Shown here in pieces: positions 57,509 to 64,000 of a DNA stretch of 64,000 nucleotides. A program made the position numbers and the translations under genes. Source of the DNA: Sipunculus nudus (taxonomy: Eukaryota; Annelida; Sipuncula; Golfingiida; Sipunculidae); NCBI GenBank assembly GCA_026874595.1, contig CM049310.1, forward strand, positions 38,693,558-38,757,557. Direction: 5' to 3'. The stretch's first letter is position 1; the number at the start of each line of letters is the position of its first letter. The notes beneath the pieces are model-generated. The model did not search any database, had not been told where the DNA came from, and saw only the letters and a list, made by a program, of their open reading frames with translations.

Positions 57509-60500
57509 ATGTTAGTCACTGCTTTTTTGGGGTTGTTGGTTTCACTTTTGGTGTACGGGTGTTTCTGTCGTCGTTCAGCAGGGCTACCGCCTGGACCAGT
57601 CAGGCTGCCGTTCATTGGATCACCTCATGTTTATATGGGTGACCCCCGGAGCAATCTTAAGAAGCTAAATATGCTGTATGGGGATGTGTCTGCTGTTTAT
57701 TACGGAGAGACACTTGTTATTGTACTGAATGGAGTCAAAACTATTAAGGATACTTTTAAACAGATGGTGTTTACTGGAAGACCGCCGTCTTTTTTGAGAG
57801 ATGAAATGTGCCAGAAAAAAGGTAAGGTTCAAAAAGGTTACAAAAATATAATGGAGACAGTTTTCATAAAGAGAACTTTAACAACACATAGGAAAATACC
57901 CTTGAATGAATGAAACATGTACTTGCACTTGTATTTAGGGAAGAAAACTAATAATTAACCATAAACAACGATTAATTGATATTGCAATGAACAGTTTACT
58001 CGTCGAATGATATGCTGTCACAAATATTTAAGAATCTTTTCAAGTTCTAGCTGCTTCTCATTTTATGAATTTATATCATATTGTATATATCTTTGAATGT
58101 GAATATTAGTATCTCGTCAATGAATAACTTATTCACAACTAAATGTATTGTCAAATATCTCAGGTTAAAGTTAATAGTTTAATAGTAAACACTTTACAAA
58201 CATGTTAATAATATATTTTTTATATATTCTTTCATTCTTAGGGATAGCAAATAGTCCAAATTGGCGGGCTCTCCGGAGAAGGACACTGAAAGCGCTAAAG
58301 GATTTAGGAATGGGCCGTACATTGATGGAGGGCCGGATATTAGAAGAGACTAACAGGTTCATCACGGAACTAACCAAATCTGATGGACAAGCCATCGATC
58401 CAAGTACACTTCTAAACAGCCTCACATTCAACGTCATATGTTCAATCGTAATGGATAAACGACTTTCACCAAATGACCAAAGCTTCCACGACTACTTGAC
58501 CAAAACCACGTATATTCACAGCTCTATAAAAGTTTTTGGTCTCCTTATCCTGTTTCCTTGGTTGAAGTATATCCCTGGTGACCTGTTGGAGTTTTATAAA
58601 GCTAAACGTGTATACGACTCATTGATTTCATTTCATGAGAGTACTTGGCGGCATCACAAGCAAACCAGAACGCTACAGGAACCACGTGATGTCATGGACT
58701 TATTCATAGACGAACAGGCGGCCTTATCAGAAAGTGGACAATTGGAGTTTCTCGGTGATTTGTTTATGTTTATTAACCTGATGATCGGGTACTCTAACTG
58801 CTTATTTCTGACTGATATATTATCTCATAATTTCTTAACGTTCAACATAGATATAATATAACGTGGTCTAATTGTATATATTTAATGGCGATTTCTGTAT
58901 CCTTGTGCTTTACATTTAATGTACACACCATTGAGTGCCCTACTAGAGAATTTCATCCTGTCTAACCAAAATCTTACCTGACCTGAGTAATGTTACTGCA
59001 ACTGATTTATTATCAAATTAATGTTATCTTCGATATTAATATTGCATTGAACTATAGGCAGTGACCGGAACAGGTCATTGAATATCTGAGTGATTCACCA
59101 TTCTGTGATACAGTAAAATATTATAAACTATTGCTTTGCTTTGTTCCTTCAGACAGAATTTACCGACAAATATCCCCGGCTGAAATCATATTCCGGATGC
59201 TGCGTATTACAAAGGATTGTTTTTGCCTTTTTAAAGCATATAAAATATACTCGCAGATAGTGATTTCGTTACCACAACTCGCGATATGGTGGCTGCTGGT
59301 ACGGAGACCACTGCCTCAACTTTAAGCTGATGGGGCATCGTGTTCCTGATGAGGCACCCGGAAGTACAACGTGAGCTCCAAGCGGAAGTGGACCGTCACC
59401 TTGGTTACAATGGCGTCCCGACTTACAGCATGCGGCTTCAAATGACCAAGATGGAGGCTTTTATTTTAGAGGTGCGGGGAACCGTTTTACATTTTAAGAA
59501 TATGTGGCTCATTTGGTTAAAAAGTAACTCTGAGTATTAGAAAAACAACTTATTTCCCAAACTGTTAAAGAAATATACCGTTTATCCATCTTTCGCATAA
59601 TACCATGCTGGATGATTTGACTATATCAAAATTTTAATATGTTTGTCATTATATAACCTAAAATGTTACTCGGGTAATGTTCTATATTGTATATCTGAAG
59701 TATTCTTTTTTATCTGAAGTGCCTCCTTTGTCATCATATAACCTAAAATGTTACTCGGGTAACGTCCTATATTGTATATCTAAAAATTTCTTTTTATCTG
59801 AAGTGCCTCCGGCTTGGTGCAGTTGTTCCTTTCGGACTGCCACATACAGCGTACGAGGACTCCTTTATTAATGGCTACAGGATTCCAAAAGGAGCGACGA
59901 TTATAGCCAATCTCTATGGAGTGTTATATAACCAAGAGATCTGGGGGGACCCAGAGCAGTTCCGCCCATGGCGCTTCCTAGCGGACGATGGCAAAATCAA
60001 CAGTGACCTCGCTTCCAATGTGGTATCATTCAGCGCAGGTCAGTTAATTCGCGACGAATTATAAAATGTGTAAATGTAATTGTTAACGTTCTTAAATCAT
60101 ATTTCACGTCAGGTTTTACTGTAATTCCCTGAAGGAAATCGAAGAATTTTGCATGCATGTAAGTCAGTTTGAATTGTTTAAATGTTGTTTTAATTGTTTG
60201 TCCCTACTCTACTGGCCACATTTTGCACCAATCGCTTTCGATCGACTGACAATCAAAAGTCATGGAATCCTATTGATTTGGGTCAATTTAAGTCAAAGGT
60301 CAAGGTCCAAGTTATCGAAAAAGTCAACATATTATTTTCGTCATAACTTCGTCAAATAGAGGCTTGTCTACATTCACAATAGCACATTTGGTTCCTCTTT
60401 GCTCTCTCCATAAGATGGTCTCAGGTGTATCAGTTTGTCAGTAGTTGTCAAATTCGACCCCCTGCTTGTTCTTACGTTTGACATATGGCATTCTACAGGC

Positions 60501-62397
60501 CAATAATTTTAGCAATCCCTCTGAATGATATACTCTTGATAGAACACCTTAATATGTATGCCTGATGTCTTTTGAGTAAATAAGTCAAAGGTCAAGATCA
60601 AGGTAATTAAAATTTTTTTTTTCTTCATATTATTTTCGTCAAATAAGTCGTAGCCACATAAACTGTAGCTTATTTTATTTGACATTCGATGGCCTTCCCT
60701 CTGATGAGTTGCTGCTTTAATCTGCTGTTACCATGCTAACGCGTCTTTTCGGGAAATAAATGATATTCGAAATATGGGCTCTCATTTTTCTAACTTTGTT
60801 ATTTTTAAAGTTAGAGAGGTCTTATTTTTTGCTTCAGGCAGCATTGCGTCAGTTTGACTTTCTACCAAATCTCGCGAATTCTCCTATCGATTCTCGTCAA
60901 ACGAGAGATAATGAGATGTCACTTTTCGCTTTATAGATCACAGCTTCCTGTTACAGCCCATGAGGCTTTTGTTATTTTGTCTATATTGGTCAAAAGTCAA
61001 GGTCATCGATAAACGTCAACATTTTATTTTTGTCATAACGTCGTCAAAAAGAGGTGTATCTACATAAACTATAGCTCATTCCCCTATGCTTTCTTCATGA
61101 GACTGTCTAGTCAATTTTCATTTCAGATGAGTCTGTCTGTCAGTATGTGTGTCTGTTCGTCTTTTGTTGTCATCTTCTCCTGCCTGTTTGTTCTTTTGGT
61201 CTGACATGTCATTCTGAAGTCCACATTGTTTTAGCAATGCTTCTGAAGGGCATACACTCAAAATGAAACTTGGAAATATGTTCTCTCTTTCTGTCTGTCT
61301 GTTCATCCGTGACAATTCAATATCAGCAATGATACATAAAGTGCCATTGTTTCTTCTCTCAAAGAACATTGTTTATTCAAATTACTGGTTTAACTTGTTC
61401 CCCTGTCTTCCTGTCTCTCTGTCTGTATGTTATATTTCAACTTCGGACAAGCGCTCCACCTAAAGGTCGTCTAGTTTATATTTCTGCTTGACTTGGTTGA
61501 TAAGGAGTTAACTTGAAGGGAGGGGGCAGACCACTGATTGCCTAATATTGACCACAGGGGGCGTTCGCAGGGCAGTAAGTGTGTGTTGAGGACAAATAAG
61601 TCATTTGGCGGCATTGCGGCTAGTGTGCAAACAGATCATCGGCAAGCCACCACCCGTTTTTTTTAAATAGAAAGCGGCGATCTGCCGTGTCTTAGTAGGA
61701 TTTTAGAATAACTAGTTGTAGTTGATTGTAGTTGACACATTACGAGGACAATGTACCTTTTATTAGGGTCATTATTTTTTGTTTTAGATAACAGGCATTA
61801 TTGTCAGGCATATTAAGTTACATAAACAATTCTGAAATCACTTTATTCTTAACCTGAGGGGGAGGGGGGGGGGTTTAATAAATTATGCAGTCGCAGTATT
61901 CAATTGCAAGGTTTTTTATGAAGCATCCGCGTCATTTAAGTCTTATGTGTAGCATATGTTGCGCACGCACACAGCATGATTGTCAGCATTTATTTCTAAT
62001 AATATGTGCATGTAAACTGTCGGGTCAGTTTGTCCTGATCTTATAATAAAAACCTCGATATACCTAAACCCGTCTCCAAATTCATATAAAGTTTTCATAT
62101 AAAGTTTATATAACTCAATGCAACAGTGTGGCAATTACAATTTGCCGCTGTGATTAAAGCCGTATGATAAGTATCTTTCTGTTACTATATATTATTGTTA
62201 TTGTTTCAGGAAAAAGAGAATGTGTAGGCGAATTATTGGCGAGAATGGAACTCTTCCTGATTGTCTGCTGCCTGATTCAGAAATTTTCGTTTTTCCCACC
62301 AGATGGGAGTGATCCGTATAAAATCGACGGCCATCTTGGTTTGACATATACCCCGCAACCATACCAAGTTCTTGTCAAACGGAGAAAACACGATTAA
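57509..62397 (+). CDS. Cytochrome P450-D, 5 exons, 487 codons with one in-frame TGA
   Basis: CYP2-clan-like monooxygenase frame. Exons: 57509-57821, 58242-58754, 59257-59471, 59804-60038, 62210-62397; phases agree at every junction. Exons 2, 4 and 5 have exactly the lengths of P450-A. The N-terminus MLVTAFLGLLVSLLVYGCF is a membrane anchor, then LPPGP. AGTETT is at 289-294, ExxR is E C L R, the PERF-like motif is PWRF, and the heme loop FSAGKRECVG is complete. The C-terminus KRRKHD matches P450-C. The sole defect is TGA at codon 300 (59328-59330). It is an extra codon between Ser and the conserved Trp, making exon 3 215 nt, not 212. The gene is either a very young pseudogene, a polymorphic null, a sequence error or read through. 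Intron 4 holds ~2 kb of inserted repeat. Confidence 0.85.
59642..59810 (+). repeat. 85-bp tandem duplication covering the exon 4 acceptor of P450-D
   Basis: Copies at 59642-59726 and 59727-59810 both end in TTTTTATCTGAAGTGCCTCC, so the acceptor and the first exon bases occur twice. The upstream acceptor (AG at 59718-59719) would lead into a stop (CATATAACCTAA) within nine codons. P450-C has a single copy. Confidence 0.85.
60130..61465. repeat. Repeat family of 52085-53540 inserted in P450-D intron 4
   Basis: Starts with GGAAATCGAAGAA and carries several decayed units (CATAACTTCGTCAAA, TCAGTATGTGTGTCTG, TTCTACAGGCCAA). The intron is 2171 bp here but only 171 bp in P450-C, so this DNA entered after the two genes split. 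The rest of the intron (61466-62209) shows nothing further. Confidence 0.7.
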
Positions 62398-62592
62398 ACA
62401 TCAAAATATGTTTCAAGCAAAAACAAAACAAACATAGGATCACTGAATTTATCTCACTGTTATATCGTTCAGTTGTCTTGTGGATTTAATATTTACTTAA
62501 TATTAACCGTATTACTCTCGTTTGATAACCCTTCTTTTAATTTACGGGAAAGTACTTTATTTTAATTTCATGATTATATATGTACCTGTACG

Positions 62593-62598
62593 AATAAA
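62593..62598 (+). promoter_or_regulatory. Candidate poly(A) signal of P450-D
   Basis: AATAAA lies 196 bp after the stop codon. Confidence 0.45.
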
Positions 62599-62599
62599 T

Positions 62600-63435
62600 A
62601 CTGTATGATTAATATGCTGTCATTTTTTTTATTTCATTCAGACTGCGATATATCTACATTTTGTTAAAAAGCACATAAATACAGACTATGTCACAAACAA
62701 CACAAAAAGTCTCAAACATTTCATTGAAGTGCTGGTAATTATACAAAGAACAGGAATAATGATTTTATGGAAGTGCTTGTGATTATCCAAAGAACAAATA
62801 TAATGACAAATATAAGGACTGTGTTTCCTGGAAATATAGGACATTTCTTTTCACTAATTTACTTTTATTATCAATGTTGCTTAAACGTTGAGCTAGTGAC
62901 CTTATTGCTATGCCCATATTGCAGAGCTGATTATTATCGTAACCTATCCATGGGTGGAAATAACTGTTTGGGCATTCTTCTTATTATTATTATATTCTAT
63001 CATTTTCTTTATCCGATGTCAATCATACTTACCCAGATTATACATTACTATGGTCTAATTTGATCCAGTTTCATTGACCTCGACTTTTTTTAATAAGATC
63101 ACCCTGGCCAAAGTGTGCGTTTTTTTCAGATTTTCAATGCCGATTTTCTTTTTATCTCTATTGGTTACAGACTAATGGTTAAAATTGCTATAAATCTGGT
63201 TTCCAATATTTCTATGCATAGCAACATTTTTGATTTCACTCATGCGGAACCATATATAGATGAATCAACACATTTCAGTTAAGCTACGTTTGCAGATTAA
63301 CAATTTGACTATAAGACAGTTGAAACTTTTATAAAACCTTTGGAATTTACAATTTGGGAGTGTTATGGCAGGTTTGGTAGCTGTTTCTTTAATAGTTCTG
63401 GAAAAATATGTTAATTCAAACCCTTGACATTTTGC
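62600..63435. other. Intergenic 3' flank of P450-D
   Basis: No gene, RNA or repeat recognised. A 98-codon frame at 62767-63063 is low-complexity and has no domain. Confidence 0.5.
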
Positions 63436-63439
63436 TTGT

Positions 63440-64000
63440 GTAATATTTGCACCGACATCTGTACTACTAATCAAACCTGTGACCGTTTGCTAGTTTATAT
63501 CCACACAAACAACTGTACTACTTATCTAGCCTATGACCGTTTACTTTTGTTATTCCTGCACCGACACCTGTACTATTATTCAAACCTGTGACCATTTGCA
63601 TGCTTGTGTAATATCCGCATTGAAAAGTGTACTAATGATCAAACCTATGACCGTTCGTTGTGTAATATCCGCACCGACACGTACCGCTTATCACACCTTT
63701 TACTGTTTTTCTGTGTAACATCCGCACCGACGCCTGCAGTAGTGGATCCAAGGGAGGGGTCCAGTGGGTCCAGACGCCCCCCTTTCAGCCGCCGCAGTCA
63801 TTCAGACCAAATTTGTTTACATGGACCCGCCCCCCCCCCCCGATTTCCGGACTTGGAGACCTTTTTTTATGGTTTTGTCATTACTCCGCGAGGGTTCGTC
63901 CCCTCTTTTCCTAAATCCTGAGTCCGCCCCTGGCCTGAGCCGCCTGTGTGCGTTTGCTTGTTTATATCCACACCAACAACTGTACTATTTATCAAACCTG
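63440..64000. repeat. ~56-bp tandem repeat running to the window end
   Basis: Units share ATATCCGCACCGACACCTGT, then a CTACTTATCAAACCTGTGACC-like stretch, at about 63440, 63497, 63553, 63612, 63666, 63719 and 63965. The array is broken by a transposon fragment at 63737-63932 and continues past the window. Confidence 0.85.
63737..63932. mobile_element. ~196-bp MITE-like insertion in the tandem repeat
   Basis: The ends CAGTAGTGGATCCAAGG and CCTGAGTCCGCCCCTG are roughly inverted (CAG..GGATCCA against CAGGGGCGGACTCAGG). GCCTG flanks both sides. The CAG ends recall hAT-type MITEs, but the short target duplication leaves the class open. Confidence 0.5.

Noticed and set aside
59328-59330. Selenocysteine at the P450-D TGA
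   Set aside because: P450s are not selenoproteins, the codon is an extra one beside Trp, and I saw no convincing SECIS-type hairpin in the 3' flank.

Overview
The window looks like nuclear DNA of a marine invertebrate, most likely a mollusc and perhaps a bivalve. The reasons are AT-rich sequence, genes split into many small exons with GT-AG (and two GC-AG) introns, many mini- and microsatellites, and dispersed repeats ending in runs of GACAGACGG-like sequence followed by an AGCTGAGCTAAAAA-type tail, which I associate with bivalve genomes. The species is inferred from style, not shown. There is nothing prokaryotic here: no operons, CRISPR arrays or ribosome binding sites.

Layout. (1) 952-14244, plus strand: the last ten exons of a heparan-alpha-glucosaminide N-acetyltransferase gene (HGSNAT-like). 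Its introns hold a trinucleotide array, a 3.1-kb array of ~25-bp units and a ~300-bp inverted repeat. (2) 16143-22465 and 27417-30521, plus strand: two complete five-exon cytochrome P450 genes (P450-A, 485 aa; P450-B, 481 aa) whose exon lengths and phases agree exactly. Between them lie a dead P450 heme exon (about 23845-24030) and an orphan CRAL-TRIO exon (25531-25690, minus). (3) 32818-36969, minus strand: a complete seven-exon CRAL-TRIO lipid-transfer gene (318 aa), convergent with P450-B. (4) 37.3-41.6 kb: a nest of transposon debris, with non-LTR retrotransposon ORF1 (zinc knuckles) on the plus strand, two LINE reverse-transcriptase remnants on the minus strand, and a 688-bp element with 9-bp target-site duplications. 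(5) 47820-51023: a P450 pseudogene (P450-C) with a 3.7-kb satellite array in its promoter. (6) 57509-62397: P450-D, intact in every exon except one in-frame TGA in the I helix. C and D belong to one segmental duplication that includes their upstream flanks. (7) 62.6-64 kb: flank with a ~56-bp tandem repeat.

How it fits together. HGSNAT acetylates heparan sulfate in lysosomes and looks unrelated to its neighbours. The P450s are microsomal CYP2-clan-like monooxygenases made by local duplication: two live, one nearly intact, one dead, and exon fossils. The CRAL-TRIO gene encodes a cytosolic carrier of small lipophilic ligands. A P450 and a CRAL-TRIO gene seem to have been duplicated together at least once, because the P450 fossil and the CRAL-TRIO fossil lie in the same order and orientation as P450-B and the live CRAL-TRIO gene. 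I found no clearly new molecular system. The most unusual points are the TGA codons at one I-helix site in two neighbouring P450s, the co-duplicated P450/CRAL-TRIO pair, and a short element family with 9-bp target duplications.
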